NCBI RefSeq assembly: GCF_000003815.2
Contig: NC_049985.1
Coordinates: forward strand, 3,616,157-3,680,156
Source of the DNA: Branchiostoma floridae
Lineage: Eukaryota; Chordata; Leptocardii; Amphioxiformes; Branchiostomatidae
Length of the DNA stretch: 64,000 nt
Reading direction: 5' to 3'
A model generated the notes under the pieces. That model worked only from the letters and a program-made list of their open reading frames with translations. It did no database searches and was not told the DNA's origin. This document shows positions 33,814 through 63,336 of the stretch, piece after piece (the first letter of the stretch is position 1; each line of letters begins with the position of its first letter). A program made the position numbers and the translations under genes.

Positions 33814-36800
33814 ATGTCTCGTCTAGCGTGGGCCGGTCTTGTGGTCGTGTTGGCTGCTGTGGGGACCGGGGTCTACTGGAGCTACGATGGCTTCGATCCA
33901 GGTAAGACTAAGACTACAGTGTCGCTCTTGACCAACACCATAATGTCGAGACTTCCTCAGGAATGTGCCCGGACCAGATTCTGACCATTTCATTCAATCC
34001 TCCCCACGACTATAGCTCCCTATACTTTACGGTCTACAGGGTCAGCTTGTGTCATTTGTGATATGGGGTGGTTTTACCAGAGCTCTGTAAATGTGTTATG
34101 CTAAGCCGTGTGATGATATAACATAGATCAGACCTACACTACATTTACTATTTAAGTAGAAAGTCGCCGGTTTTCGAGGGGGCGTGGTCCCTGTACTTTG
34201 CGATCGTTGATAATTTCCTTCTGGAAAAAAAATCCGTTTTTGAATAATCGGAAAGGTTGATCTCATTAGCTTTTCTTTCAGGACTGTCCTTGGGTACTGA
34301 GCCTCGATGTCTGACAGGTACAATGGCCTCCTCGGCTCTGGGGCCAACTAGGGTTATTTTGCCACACCCCTGACATGACCCTGACGCACTTCATTTGGGG
34401 TTGGGGGCTGAGACAAAATTTCCATGGAAGCATGTTATGTCCTAGCGTTATAAATTTTGGCGCATGTTGCATTTTGTATACACTTTATAGTGACCTAGCC
34501 TTCAGTACGCTTAACCTTGATCCTTGGGACCTCACTGATCATGTTACCGATTCAAAAGATTATCTCGTGAGCTACGACAAAGCACAAACCATTAAGTAAC
34601 TAACTCGCCGCATACCGCTACTACACTGATCATGAGTCGCAGTGTTCTTGACAAAGTTGAGTGATCTCCAAGCAGATCCTATGGTACCATAAGATAGTAT
34701 CAAAGCTGGCCAAGGAGTGTAGCCGGCCAAGGGAGTCAAACGGGCACGGGAAGTTTGATACTATACATTACGCACCGTGGATCTGGTTGGAGATTAATAG
34801 TTGAGTAGATAAATGGGAAGACGAAGTGCGGCATGGACAAAACGACGTCTGTTCTTTGCAGAGACAATACGCGGTGCAACAGTTGTCATCACGGGCTGCA
34901 GTACCGGCATCGGCGAAGAGATGGCGTACCAGTACGCCCGGCTGGGAGCAAAGATCCTCATCACAGCCAGGAGGGAGAACAGGCTGAAGGAGGTGGGGAG
35001 GATTCATGTTGAAATGGATTAGAGAAAAGAATGACAATTCTGATGTTTGAGTCTTGTCATAGCTAGGTACCAAAAGGCTGTAGTTACGTCTTATTTTGTG
35101 AGTCTTGTGAGATCATGGTGACATTCAGTGTCATTGATGTGTAAGGACCGGATCCCACCGCTGCCACCAAATGTAGCGTGTGGCCGAGCTAGGCAGAGTA
35201 ACTGAGAGAGATACTAGCAACTCAGAGAGGTACGGACACGTTGGCTTACATGCAAGACGATCCGACTGAACTGTAAAGCGGTGTCTTGCCGAAGCTGCCT
35301 CACGTTAGCGGCGTCGCTGCGCCCTTAATTGGATTTGCGTTACACTTGACTTCTTAATGGAAATATCATGCAAATGTATATACTGTGACAGGTGTGACTA
35401 AAAAAAGAACAAAACACACAGAGCGTGAAATACATCGTTTTGATCGATGGCTCTCGTTGAGCGCTCTGTCAAATCACTCGGACGCAGCGACGTCGCTAAC
35501 GTGACGCAATTTTAGTGAGATACGAGCTTAAGGCTGACTTGCAATTATGCTTCACCCAGGTCGTGGCGAAGGCTATGTCCCTGGGAGCCCAGGAGGCGCA
35601 CTACGTGGCCGGGGACATGGGGAAGGCGGAGGACTGTGAGAGAACCATTCAAACAGCCAAAGAGAAATTCGGTATAATCTGATAAAGTGCAAGTCAAAAG
35701 CGATTTCATGAAAAAGAACGTATACGAGATGTGTGGTATCAGAGAGAAATACAAATACACAGAATCGCAGATCTCACTCACAAACACACACACATGTGCA
35801 ATCAAAATACACACATACACAAACACATACGAAGACACATGCACACCACGTGATTCAACATATAAACGACTAAAAGGTAGACATCTGATTTTTCAATCAA
35901 GTTCTTTTCAAACATCATTTACTTTTTCTCAGGACGTCTTGACTACTTAGTCCTTAACCACGACGGGTCAAGTGTCAAGAATATTCACGAGTTCTTCGGG
36001 ACAAAGTCTTGGGATGAGGACCCTGATATGGACTTCTTCGTGGACTACTTGAACATCAACGTTGTTGGTTACGTGCGGCTGGCCTCGCTGGCCCTGCCTC
36101 TGCTGAAGGAGAGTAAAGGACACCTCATTGTCGTCAATGCTCTTAATGGTAATCATGACGTAAATGTGATTTTTTTTAAAATTATCTATCTCTTCATTTT
36201 GATACATGGCTTATGCATGTATGAATTTAAAATACGCAGCATTGATGCAATTTCTAAAATTGATAAATGCAGGTCGTTGCCCTATGTACACTGCATATTA
36301 GAGCCGTTTGAGATGTTTAGGCAGACCCCGACATGTGAATATTTTTTTTCTAACCTTGATGGTTCTGTTCAACTTTGAACACGTAGGTAAGATTCCATTT
36401 CCTAAGATAAGCTGGAGCGTAGCGGTGAAGTTCGCCCTGGACGGGTTCTTCAGCTCGCTCCGTGTGGAACTGCTGAAGGCGGGAGAGGGCGTGTCAGTCA
36501 CCCTGCCCATCCTCAGCCTGATTAGGACACCTGTGATGGAGAAAACGATGCAGGTGTGTACTGTTATTGAAAGTCGTGCTACAATGTTATCGCCATACTG
36601 TTATAGCCGTACACGTGCTGTTGTACTGATAGTATCATATAGCCTCCACCTGACCTTCCTGTGGGGGTACGGGGATCGTAGATCTCGGCAAAAAAATCGG
36701 GAAATTGGCCGGTAGAGTCAGTCCATGCCTACGTTCTTGTTCATGTTGTAGTTGAGTTGTTCTAGTCGTGACGGTTCTAGTTGAGCTGTTCTATTCGTGA

Positions 36801-37252
36801 CGGTTCTAGTTGTGCTGTTCTAGTCGTGACGGTTCTAGTTATGCTGTTCTAGTTGAGGCGGTTCTAGCTGTGCTGTTCTAGTTGTGACGGTTCTAGCTGT
36901 GCTGTTCTAGTTGTGACGGTTCTAGTTGTGCTGTTCTAGTTGTGACGGTTCTAGTTGTGCTGTTCTAGTCGTGACGGTTCTAGTTATGCTGTTCTAGTTG
37001 AGGCGGTTCTAGCTGTGCTGTTCTAGTCGTGAACGGAATTAAAAGAAAGACAATTTCTTCCAGAAAACGGAGCAGGGACGAGAGATGCTGAAGATGTCCG
37101 TACCTGTTGACGAGACCGCCCGGGCCATCATCCGGGGAGGGGCGACCCGGGCCCGCGAGGTCTACATCCCGGCCTCCCTGTGCTGGACGCTCACGAAACT
37201 CAGGGCCATCTTTCCTGCTTTTGTAGATAACTACATCACCTCGGAGCTTTAA
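33814..37252 (+). CDS. HSD11B1-like short-chain dehydrogenase, copy D (6 exons, 300 aa)
   Basis: Exons 33814-33901, 34862-34992, 35560-35671, 35933-36148, 36387-36553, 37064-37252 join to 903 nt. The protein has the same anchor (MSRLAWAGLVVVL), TGCSTGIG, LDYLVLNHDGSSV and C-terminal GGATRAREVYIP blocks as copy C, and ends DNYITSEL, one codon shorter than C. The catalytic Ser position is Ala180 (VNALNG), the Tyr position is Ser193 (SWSVAVK), and Lys197 is kept. Intron 2 carries an inverted-repeat element and a hairpin MITE; intron 5 carries a 29-base minisatellite that runs to within about 30 bases of the exon 6 acceptor. Exon 6 and the 30 bases before it are almost identical to copy C. Family firm, activity unknown. 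Confidence 0.9.
34078..34230 (+). other. Intron 1 block conserved between SDR copies C and D (D copy)
   Basis: Counterpart of 29734-29930, with the same CGAGGGGGCGTGGTCCCTGT core. Confidence 0.5.
34662..34796. mobile_element. MITE, CTCCAAGCAGA family, in intron 1 of copy D
   Basis: GATCTCCAAGCAGATCCTAT to CCGTGGATCTGGTTGGAGATTA; interior AGCCGGCCAAGGGAGTCAAA is shared with 5014 and 38307 elements. Confidence 0.75.
35289..35511. mobile_element. Inverted-repeat element in intron 2 of copy D
   Basis: GCCTCACGTTAGCGGCGTCG and its near complement CGACGTCGCTAACGTGACGC bracket 220 bases. Confidence 0.6.
36636..36735 (+). repeat. Dispersed repeat shared with TDO2 intron 1
   Basis: TAGCCTCCACCTGACCTTCC... 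GGGGGTACGGGGAT... matches 41821-41915. Confidence 0.55.
36750..37036 (+). repeat. 29-bp minisatellite in intron 5 of copy D
   Basis: About ten units of TTCTAGTTGTGCTG plus TTCTAGTCGTGACGG. It stops about 27 bases before the exon 6 acceptor. Copy C lacks it. Confidence 0.9.
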
Positions 37253-37419
37253 TTAGTGCCCCTCACACTGTAAGAAGTTAGTCGATGTTGTAGTACGTCA
37301 ATAGAGTGGACGCAGATTTTAAATGTACTTGTATGGTGCGACAATGCTGTAACATCTCTTCCCAAATATATTGGTACTACAGTGCAATAATGTCCCGTAT
37401 GTAATAGTTTACCGGTGGC

Positions 37420-37569
37420 ATAAGCTTGTAAAAAGCTGGCCTGGGAGTGTCGCCGGCCAAGGACTGTCCGCCAGACCACGGTGGCCAATGGAAACACTCT
37501 TGTGCCGGCTACACTCCTTTGGCAGCTTATGATATTACCTTATGGTCCGTAAGATCTGGTTGGAGATTA
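37420..37569. mobile_element. Degenerate MITE, CTCCAAGCAGA family
   Basis: Ends GGTCCGTAAGATCTGGTTGGAGATTA-like with interior GCCGGCCAAGG/CCGGCTACACTCC; the left end is eroded. Confidence 0.5.
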
Positions 37570-38306
37570 GATATGCAATGCTGTAGAGTTGATCAAACTT
37601 ATATGTGTATATATTAAGAAAATAGTAGCAAAATCTTCGTGTTCTTTCCGCATTGTCCCTTTTTTTAATACAAAAAGTCAACATGAGAATAGAGTCAGCA
37701 ACTGTGAATAAAATATTTCAAGAGTTAGAGGTCATTTACATGTTATTATCTGTATGTTTTTGTATGTGAGTAGATTTTTAGTTTGACAGCATTGGATGGA
37801 TCTTTGCCAGATTTCTGCCTAGCTATTTGGGGAATGGTGGACGTAAGTGTTGTCATTATATATCACGGTGAGCTACCACTGAGCGAAAAGGAGTCTCGTT
37901 ATATATTTTATATTACATATTTTTTTTATATTACATATTCATTCTATAGATAGGAGTCAAGTACAAAAAATAGGGTCGGTGGGAAAGGATTCTTCTTTTT
38001 TTTCAGATTTCGGTCGACGGTAATGCAACAAATACAGTTTGGCAAATGTGAAATCCACCAGGCACTGTTTTTTTTTCAACATCATAAATGTATCAATATA
38101 TATGTACATTGTGACAAGATACGTCGATGAACAGGTACACGCACAACTTTTTTGAATTGATAAAGTGAATAAAGGAGTACAATGTTCACTACACATTTTA
38201 CATCACCTGTTCAAAGTGTCAGATTGTTAACAAAGTGTGAAAAACAGGAAGTCTATTTCAAATTTCGTGTCGCGGCCGGCGGTACAGTACAAATGTGTAT
38301 TATGCC
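37570..38306. other. Intergenic DNA after the SDR cluster
   Basis: AT-rich, no gene seen. AAAAAATAGGGTCGGTGGGA near 37965 is a fragment of the GGTCGGTAGG family found at 19.1 and 43.8-44.2 kb. Confidence 0.4.
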
Positions 38307-38490
38307 TAGTCTCCAACGAGTCCAAGCAGACCCTACGGTGCCTTAGAGATGGTATCAAAGCTGGCAAGGGACTTAGTGTAGCGGTGCCCGTTTGACTCCC
38401 TTTGGCCGGCTATCTCCCTTTGGCCGGCTATACTCCTTTGCCAGCTTTGATACTATCTCTTTAGGTACCATAGGGTCTGCTTGGAGACTA
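38307..38490. mobile_element. MITE, CTCCAAGCAGA family
   Basis: TAGTCTCCAACGAGTCCAAG to AGGGTCTGCTTGGAGACTA. Interior is the inverse of the element at 5014-5198 (GTTTGACTCCCTTTGGCCGG). Confidence 0.85.
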
Positions 38491-39329
38491 TATTATGTCC
38501 CAGAGAAGACGAAAAAGACCCAGAGAGCCTGCTATGGAGGTAGGGACAATGCATTGAAGTGTCACATGCTCGGTTGCGTCGACCTTCACCCATTGCCCTT
38601 TGGTCTGAAGTCCGTAAAAAGTTGTGGTCACACCCTCAAATGTCAACATGGTGTACACACTCCGATTTCGTTCAAATCATTGGAGACGATTTTCCTTAAC
38701 AAAGGGATGGGGGGAATCGCTATAAGATAACTTAAATCTTGAACTTTATCTGATTTTTTTCAGGTATTACAAAAACAAGATTTTTAGTGACACACAAAGT
38801 CGCACCCCCACCACGATAATGGGTTAATCCTAAAGATCATTTATACAAAATAATCAATATACTTGACAGTTGACGCACGAGCAAACAAAGTCCGAAGTCT
38901 ATTTTTAAAATAGTCAAACTTTAACTGGCAAAACAAAGATCCACACCCCCTAACACACCCCCAGGGGTATTGGCGTCACACCTATGAGCGATACCATTCG
39001 ACTAAAGGTCGACATTTAAAAACTACCTAAATATTCAATATCAATGTGTAACTTCAATATTATTTTGATGCAAATCTAACTATACTTCTGTACGTGCAGT
39101 TAGTTTTGTTTTGGGTTAGAAATGTTAGTCATAAATCATTATTTGAGAAAGTTCTGTCCCCTATTGACGTATTGGTCTCGCCCAAATGCCAATAGGTCAG
39201 TCTGGTTTTGGCGCGTGAGGATCAGGTTGTGTTTGACGTGTGGAAAGGACAATAACATTTTAAAACAGCCCAAAAATTCCAGAGAAAGGACCTAAATTTC
39301 CGCCTGGAGAGGAACCCAAAAGGACCACG

Positions 39330-56222
<16,893 letters not shown>

Positions 56223-56327
56223 GCAATGCAACCAACTCAAGGTCGGAAAAACTGAGTCAAGAAGAAAAATAAGCCATTATGATAGAAAGCTGCTGTATGG
56301 TTTAAAAAAAAATTAGAGTTATCTTCA

Positions 56328-56333
56328 AATAAA
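56328..56333 (+). terminator. AATAAA polyadenylation signal of TDO2
   Basis: Canonical hexamer about 105 bases after the TDO2 stop codon, the first good candidate downstream. Confidence 0.5.
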
Positions 56334-56339
56334 CTGGCC

Positions 56340-59335
56340 ATAGAATGACTCGCTTCGTAGGTTGGTTAAAATCTGATAAGAGTGAAATCTTCTAATGTTA
56401 GCAATTAAATTTATTGATTTCAGTCACACAGCAAGCCGTAAATAGGTGATTAAAAAGTTACTTGGAGAAAAAGTACCTCATTCCTCTAAGGATAAGGATT
56501 GAAAAATTTTGTTGTAGATTGACATGACATGATATTGTACATATGACAGTATGTTAACAGTCAGCCATGTGGGAAAAATCTTGTCTTGAAGGACTGTTGT
56601 TGAAAATACATCTGATGCTGTTTACTGGTACTTAGAATTTAACAAGACATTAGAGATATAGAATTCTAACAAATTGCATATCTACAAAACCTGAGCCATT
56701 TTGTCAGAGGCCAGTTCATGAGATTACTGATTTACATGATATAAAATATCGAAATAGTTTTTTTTTACTGTGTTATGGTTTGAAAGGTCCAGATGCATAG
56801 GAACCAAACTTATGTACTTACATCCTACCTCTGTTATGTGTGGGCCCGGTATATTTTTGAAAATGTTACTGTAGAATTAGACCTGAATCAACTGTCACAT
56901 CGCTTAGAAAGTTGCTGCTAGCTTGAGACCACGTTTAGCGATGAAATAGGCGGTAAACATCTACAACAACAACAACAACAAATTGAGTACTTAATACATT
57001 TGTATGTTTTGTGTTGTTGCTTAAAACATGATAGATCCAGCTGGTTGATGCATAGTGATGCCAACATTTTTGATGACAGAAATATTTTTGAAAAATGATT
57101 TATTAGTATCTATTTCTAATTTTTTCTTTCATGATTGGCATTGTAGATTACCAAGACAAATAGTAATCTAATTTAGTATGCAAAGCAGTTGTTAATAATG
57201 TCATCTTGCTTGAAAAGGTATGTCAACCTAGTTTACAATCTTGGAGACTGGAGAGATTCCCTCATTCAAGATAGAATTGCGATTTACTGTGTGTTAAAAC
57301 AACTCCCCCTAAGAAAACAAACTTGTAGAAACCCTCCACTGTTAGTCTAACACAAACTCTGCTGTCTGGGGCTGTAACTGGCCCCTCCCCACAGGAGGCT
57401 GGCTGATGTGGAGCGGGCTGCTATAAGCGAGATTTAATCAGGCTACTCCATTGTTACACAGCTTAACCATTCTTTGGGGGGGGGGGGGGGGAAGCAGGGC
57501 TATCTCTAGCTTAATTTGTTTTGCCCTACTAATGTTGTCACTTTCTAAAAACATAGGATACACGTAACAGTTTGTCTTCCTGACAAGGTTCATGAAGTAG
57601 ATGTCTCTACTTTTGTCCTCACAATGTCTAGATGCAACAATGTAACAGACAAAAGAGTATGACAGTGTTATGAAAAGATAGACTTAAGAAGCAAATGATA
57701 AATGCAACAGAAGAGATGCAACATAGCAATAAAACAACATAGAAATATAACAGAAGTCTATTTTGATGTAACATTAAGATATAGAAGGCAAGTCTGTATA
57801 TATTTGTGTGCTGATCAAGCTTAAAAACGTCAACAATACATTGTATGTTGCAAAGTTAAATATTATTGGCTGAGATTGGTGACTTGATGTGATTTGATGC
57901 AGTAACTTGAATAAAGCAACAAAGGCAAAGGTTGTTTGTTGTCACTTAGGTCTTGTTTTTGTTGAGTGTACATGTACATGCGTATGTGCCCAAGCCACAT
58001 GAAATTTCTTTTGGACTTCATAGGAAAGATAGGTGAAATATGTTTCATGTGTTATATTGATTGATTAATTAGGCCCTAATGCTACCACAAGATACTGGGA
58101 TCTTAAAGTTTCAAACAATGAATTTTTAACTTTTAATACATTGAAATCAGTTAAACAAAGAAAGTAAAAGTGAATTAAAAGAAAGAAAGAAAGAAAAAAA
58201 ACATTGGAAAGCTAGGAACTGTTTTTCAAAATTATGAATAAAATTTTTTTGTCTTGCATGGAACGTGTGTGAGCTATATATTTGTATAATTGCTATTGCA
58301 CTACTTGGAACGATTCCTTAATGTCCAAATTGCACTTTTCTTGGCGCAAAGATCGTCCAAAAATCACATAAATTCACCTGTTCACAAGCAAACTCAATAG
58401 TAATCAGCTCTAACAAAATAACAACCTCTAAAACAGACATCTTCTTGAACTTTAAGTAAACTAGCACCAATAGAAGTCTGTAAAAATTGACAATGACAGC
58501 AGTCAGTCAGGCACATTTTCTACTCCGAACATCTGCTTTAAAATATCAACTGACCTACATCTGTGCATTTTTCTCTTTCCCATGGGGATAACTCTGGCCA
58601 GAACCAAATGTATCAGGGGAACTTACAATTGATGGTCCTGCTAAAATTGTCTAATTATCATAAGATAAACTGATAATGTTAAATTTTTAATTTCAGTAGA
58701 TGACCAAGTTATTAATTGTGTATCATTAAGCTTAATTTTGGTACAAACAATTAGCATTTACCTTAAAATCTGCCTGGTAATTGTCCATTCTCCCTATCGC
58801 TCATTGGTCCGTAAATGGTACAGTCCGATGGGGTGATTGCCCCATGGCCGCATACCCTTTAAAATTGAAGGCATAATACGTCCCATCTAAAAAACAATAC
58901 GACTTATAAAACAATATTTTACGAGCTTAAAGTCAAGATATACGTTCATTTGAATAGATTTACTTGCTTAAATGAAGTGACTATTATTTACTTTTTTCTC
59001 TAACGCGGATACCATAGTGCACTACAAGCACAAGCGGTTAGGGGGCCTTGGTCCCCTTCTCTTGAATGGGGCGTGGAATTTTCCGCACATAGCCAAGCCG
59101 TAAAGCGTGGGGACGGGTCGACAGGCGTGCTAGGGGAAGTAAGGAAGAAGCTGTTCTCAGCCCCGCCAAGACGTCTTGAAGGGAATTCTATGGTCGCCGG
59201 AAGGATCTGCAAGGAGGGAAGAAGGAGCGATGAGTGTTGAGATCTCTCTGGTTTCTGAACTGTCGTTCTGGCGGCGACTACAGGTGCGTTACATGCCGTG
59301 GGCCGGTACTCTGGGTTGCCGGGGCTGAGTCATCT
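56340..59335. other. Intergenic DNA between TDO2 and PISD, first part
   Basis: AT-rich. A (CAA)n at about 56967-56981, a run of 14 G at about 57477 and a short GAAA run at 58181 were seen; no gene. Confidence 0.45.
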
Positions 59336-59524
59336 TAATCTCCAAGCAGAAGTTAGGCTCCGGCTGTTTTTTAACGGTTTTTTTTAGTCGTTTTTATCGG
59401 GCTTTCTATTTTGTCATTTTTTCTTGAAGTACGCCAGGTTTTGATACAGCAAGATAAAAAAAATATAAAGCCCGATAAAAACGTTAAAAAAACAGCCGGA
59501 GCCTAACCTCTGCTTGAAGAGTAG
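59336..59524. mobile_element. MITE with CTCCAAGCAGA ends and poly-T/A arms
   Basis: TAATCTCCAAGCAGAAGTTA, GGCTCCGGCTGTTTTTTAAC and complement AAAAAACAGCCGGAGCCTAA. Ends related to the family above but interior different. Confidence 0.7.
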
Positions 59525-59583
59525 AGTCATCTGTCATACACCCGGCTGCATGGGCTCCGAGCAGATATGTGGTTGCGATTTGG

Positions 59584-59750
59584 TAATCTCCAAGCAGATC
59601 CTACAATGGCATAAGATAGTACCAAACTGGCCAAGGAGTGTAGTCAGTCAAGAGGACAGTCCATTTGCCAAACTCACTCCTAAGCCGGCTTCACTCCTCT
59701 GTCAGCTTTCGATACTATCTTATGCTACCGTAGGATCTGCTTGGAGATTA
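59584..59750. mobile_element. MITE, CTCCAAGCAGA family
   Basis: TAATCTCCAAGCAGATCCTA to GTAGGATCTGCTTGGAGATTA, ATAAGATAGTA/TACTATCTTAT subterminal. Confidence 0.85.
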
Positions 59751-59779
59751 GCGATTTGGTTCTACATCTACATTTTCTG

Positions 59780-59926
59780 TAATCTCCAAGCAGATCCTGT
59801 GTGGCATAAGACAGTACCATAAGCTGGGGAAGGAGTTTAGCCGGCAGAGGAGTAAATTGGCCACGCGGAGCCAATTTATTTATGTTACTGTTTTATGCCT
59901 CTTACAAAGGATCTGCTTGGAGATTA
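59780..59926. mobile_element. MITE, CTCCAAGCAGA family
   Basis: TAATCTCCAAGCAGATCCTG to AAGGATCTGCTTGGAGATTA; only 29 bases after the previous member. Confidence 0.85.
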
Positions 59927-60256
59927 TATTTTCTGCACAATTTTCATAACAATTGAGGCATTCACAGGATCAGGAGCCATTTAAAAGACATGCAAAACTT
60001 CAAAATGTAAAGAAGTACAAAAAAGGCCTTTGCATTAAAGGATATTTTGCATTCAGATGATAATTTTCTGCCGGGCCATTCGGATCTAAAGTTTAGGGCA
60101 TCTCTCTGTCCTAGTAAGGGCGACTGTTGGATTAGTCCTTAGTTTATTTTTCAAGGAAGTTTAACCTCCTTGGTCTTTGTCATGCAGTATTTACACATCC
60201 CTACAAATATAAAAGACTGCATGCAAAAGATTATTAAAAGCCCTAGTCCAACTACC

Positions 60257-60450
60257 CTGGGAGCCAGCCGGGATCGGGCAGCTAGGACAGTTTATTCGGT
60301 GGCCCAAGACAGTCAGTCACGCCCTATCTCCTATTAGCGCCTGGGGAGTTTAAGCCCCCCCGGAGTGCTTATGTGAGATCAGCGGGCTGACTGCCTTGGC
60401 TCCCCGAACAAAACTTGCTAGCTACCTGGTCCTGTCTGGCTCCCAGGATA
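60257..60450. mobile_element. Inverted-repeat element
   Basis: CCCTGGGAGCCAGCCGGGAT, GGGCAGCTAGGACAG and the related right end CTAGCTACCTGGTCCTGTCTGGCTCCCAGG. Confidence 0.5.
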
Positions 60451-62010
60451 TATAACAGTTGCCCTGCAGCTACGTTCTTGTCTCTGTCCATGATCTGGCG
60501 ACGCCCCCTTTTTTCTGAGGGACATGAGGGCTCGGACAATTGGCTTGTTTAATCTAGTCGGAGTTTCTGTTGGCTTTCTGCACGATTTCTGTTGGAGAAC
60601 AGTGCACAGTCATAGTTTCTTGGGGTGATTTCTTTACCGAATCTTGAAATGGCACTCGAAAAGAGTATTAACGTTACATGCAACTGTTGGTCCTAAGTCA
60701 CTTGTTTTGTACCGTACAGTCTGGTCGTTAGATTGAGAATCAGAGCATGCAGGCCTCCTACTAGCTCCTTGCTGCGTATATTACTGGTCTTTTATTATTA
60801 AAAAGGGTTGTGTTTTAATTAACCCATATGTGGCAATCGTTTGGGCAGTTCTTTCCCTCATTGAATTTTGAAACATGATACAAACGGTATAAACTGACAA
60901 CTTGTGTTCATTGTTTTACTGGAATGTGTGAAAATTTTTACACTAGACACTGTTTTTGTTTGTGATTTTTGCAGTTAGTTGGTTACCTTTGCATCTAGGT
61001 GGCCGAGTTACATTCCAGCAGATGCATATATGCCTCTGGGTTTTTTTCTAAAATGCTTTTCCTGCATGACTAGTTATGACAGTTGACCAATTACTCCACT
61101 CCTTTGAGCATGGATGAATGAATGAATGAATGAAAAGTCACCATGCAACCTTTTTCTAGAAAAACCCCTGAGGACACATTTGGACAGATGCAATTATTAT
61201 CATAATCATGCCTTTCAGGGTTGGACAAGTTTTCCAAAAATTCACTAGTCCTATTGGGCAAGTACATTAAAAAAATTGCTTTCCCAAACCAACTTTTCAC
61301 TCGCCCGAAATTTAAATGACATTTTTTCTATGTATTTTCACTTCTAGTAATGGAATTCTTTCATTATTGGCTCTATTTTTCTGTGTTGACCCATGCCTTG
61401 ACTGTGAACATTAACTATCATCAAAATCTATAAACTTATGGAAAATCTTGCTTGCTCTATCAGGCAAGTGAGGTAGGACATGCACTTGCCCGATCGACAC
61501 TTTCACTTGCCCGGGACAATTGGACTAGTGGACTTTCTAACCCTGCCTTTGAAAAGTATTGAAAAACTACTGCTGAACTATCACTGACCCACGCTTACCA
61601 GTTTATGCGTGATATTTCTTGAAATTCCTTATTTTGATCCTTCTCTGCTCCATCCATTTGCATGTATTGATCTGTTTACTGTACAGTAATCTTTTTAATC
61701 TGCCACCTGTGATTGTTGGACCCTGAAGTGGTAGAGCCGGCCCAGATTTTACTTTCCCCAACATCCTGGTTCAATATGCAAATAAGCACTGTAGTACTGT
61801 TGCTACATGTTTTAAGAGTACCCTTTATGGACTGTACCAAGTCCAGCAATAAAGGGGTAGATAGGTTCTAGTCCATACATGTAACGTAATGTGCGTATGA
61901 TCACGTGCGGCTGATGATAACTGTGGGTCCAGAGTTCGATTCCCAGTCTTGTTGCTCACCAGACATGCAAGCTATTGGACATATTGAAAATAATGCTATA
62001 AATTCCTCAT

Positions 62011-62157
62011 ACTGTACTCTCCAAGTAGAAGCTTGGCTCTGAATTGATGATAAGTTTTTAAGCATTTTATTTTGTACCTTTTTCTTCATGTGGGAAAAAA
62101 ATGCTGAAAAGAACCCCATAGAAAACAGCCGAAGCAGAACCTCTGCTTGGAGATTGA
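62011..62157. mobile_element. MITE related to 59336-59524
   Basis: TACTCTCCAAGTAGAAGCTT and AGCAGAACCTCTGCTTGGAGATTG, with AGCATTTTATTTTGTACCTT inside. Confidence 0.5.
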
Positions 62158-62239
62158 TAGTACAGTTGGTGTATCAATTCGTGGCCCAATATAAACGACT
62201 TGTTGAGAAGAGCATGAGAATGTTTATTTGTGAACAATT

Positions 62240-62320
62240 AGTTCATTCTTTGACCTGGCATGTGATGATGTAACCATTACATCATTACATCATCACACGC
62301 CAGGTCAAAGAACAGGTGAG
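62240..62320. repeat. Perfect-arm hairpin
   Basis: TTCTTTGACCTGGCATGTGA TGATGTAA faces TTACATCATCACACGCCAGGTCAAAGAA around a 10-base loop. Confidence 0.75.
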
Positions 62321-62427
62321 TAACATTACTCACCTGTTCAGGTATGGCCAGGTGTGGCATTACATAAGTATGTGTAGCATGGACTTTCCACTACTACAGG
62401 TTTTTGTCTCAGCCTTTAAGGAGATTA

Positions 62428-62829
62428 TTACCTCCATGAAAAATGCTTTGGATGTCTCGAGTCTATATCACTGTGTGTCTGTATTTTTTCTGTATGTTTG
62501 TGTTTTCTGTATGTTTGTGGTCAGTATATCTATTTTGTGGTCAGCATATTTATTTTGTGGTCAGCATATCTTGTGGTCTTGTGATTTTCAAGTGGTAACT
62601 TTTTACAAAAAACTTTTTCCCCAGGATGGGATGGAGGTCTATCTTCCAAGATGTAACAAGTCACATACCAGGAGACCCAAATTCGACCTTGACCTTCGTC
62701 CCAACCCCTACCCGCATACCAAATATCATTTTAATCCGTCCAAAGGTTGTTGAGTAATGCTGACTACAAATATCCGGAAACACAAAGAGACACACACCAC
62801 AAACTATACCTCCATTTTTCATGGAGGTA
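62428..62829. mobile_element. MITE with TTACCTCCATGAAAAATG ends
   Basis: Left end TTACCTCCATGAAAAATG and right end CATTTTTCATGGAGGTAA are exact complements. A related right end with 70 bases of following sequence recurs at 63228-63298, just before the PISD exon. Confidence 0.7.
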
Positions 62830-63336
62830 ACAAAGAAAAGGACAGGGTTCTGAATAGTGGGAGCAGATTGCCTGAAGTGAGGTTGAGCACCCGTCCTTTG
62901 ACAGAATTTTGACACTGGGCACGGACATAAATTTTGTCCATTCCATCCTCTGGGATGGACAAAAATTTTGCCCATTCTGTCCTCTGTCATGGACAAAAAT
63001 TGGCGTGTAAAGATACTAATTTAACCAAGCTGGGTCTTCCAGCAAAATTTGCCCCTCAAAATAGAAGAAATTGCATTTCAGATGGTCTAAGTTTCAAAGT
63101 TTTCCTATGGAGCATGCCCCAGACTCCCCCTAGGATCGTCCCACGTTCGACAGAATTTCCAATCGAAATCCAAGAGACGGAAAAAGAGTTTGGGCTGGCT
63201 AGACCAAGTTGTGTTGAAGTGTTTTCCATTTTTCTTGGAGGTAACAAAGAAAAGGACAGTCAGGGTTCTGAACAGTGAGAACAGATTATCTGATGTGAGT
63301 TTTTCTGACATTGAGGCATTTTTCCCTCCCTTCCAG

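Noticed and set aside
59000-59212. Possible first exon of PISD
   Set aside because: No mitochondrial-presequence-like frame ending at a donor of fitting phase could be supported; the upstream exon remains unplaced.
61905-61950. GAGTTCGATTCCC B-box suggesting a tRNA gene
   Set aside because: No matching A-box at the right distance and no cloverleaf; at best a SINE scrap.
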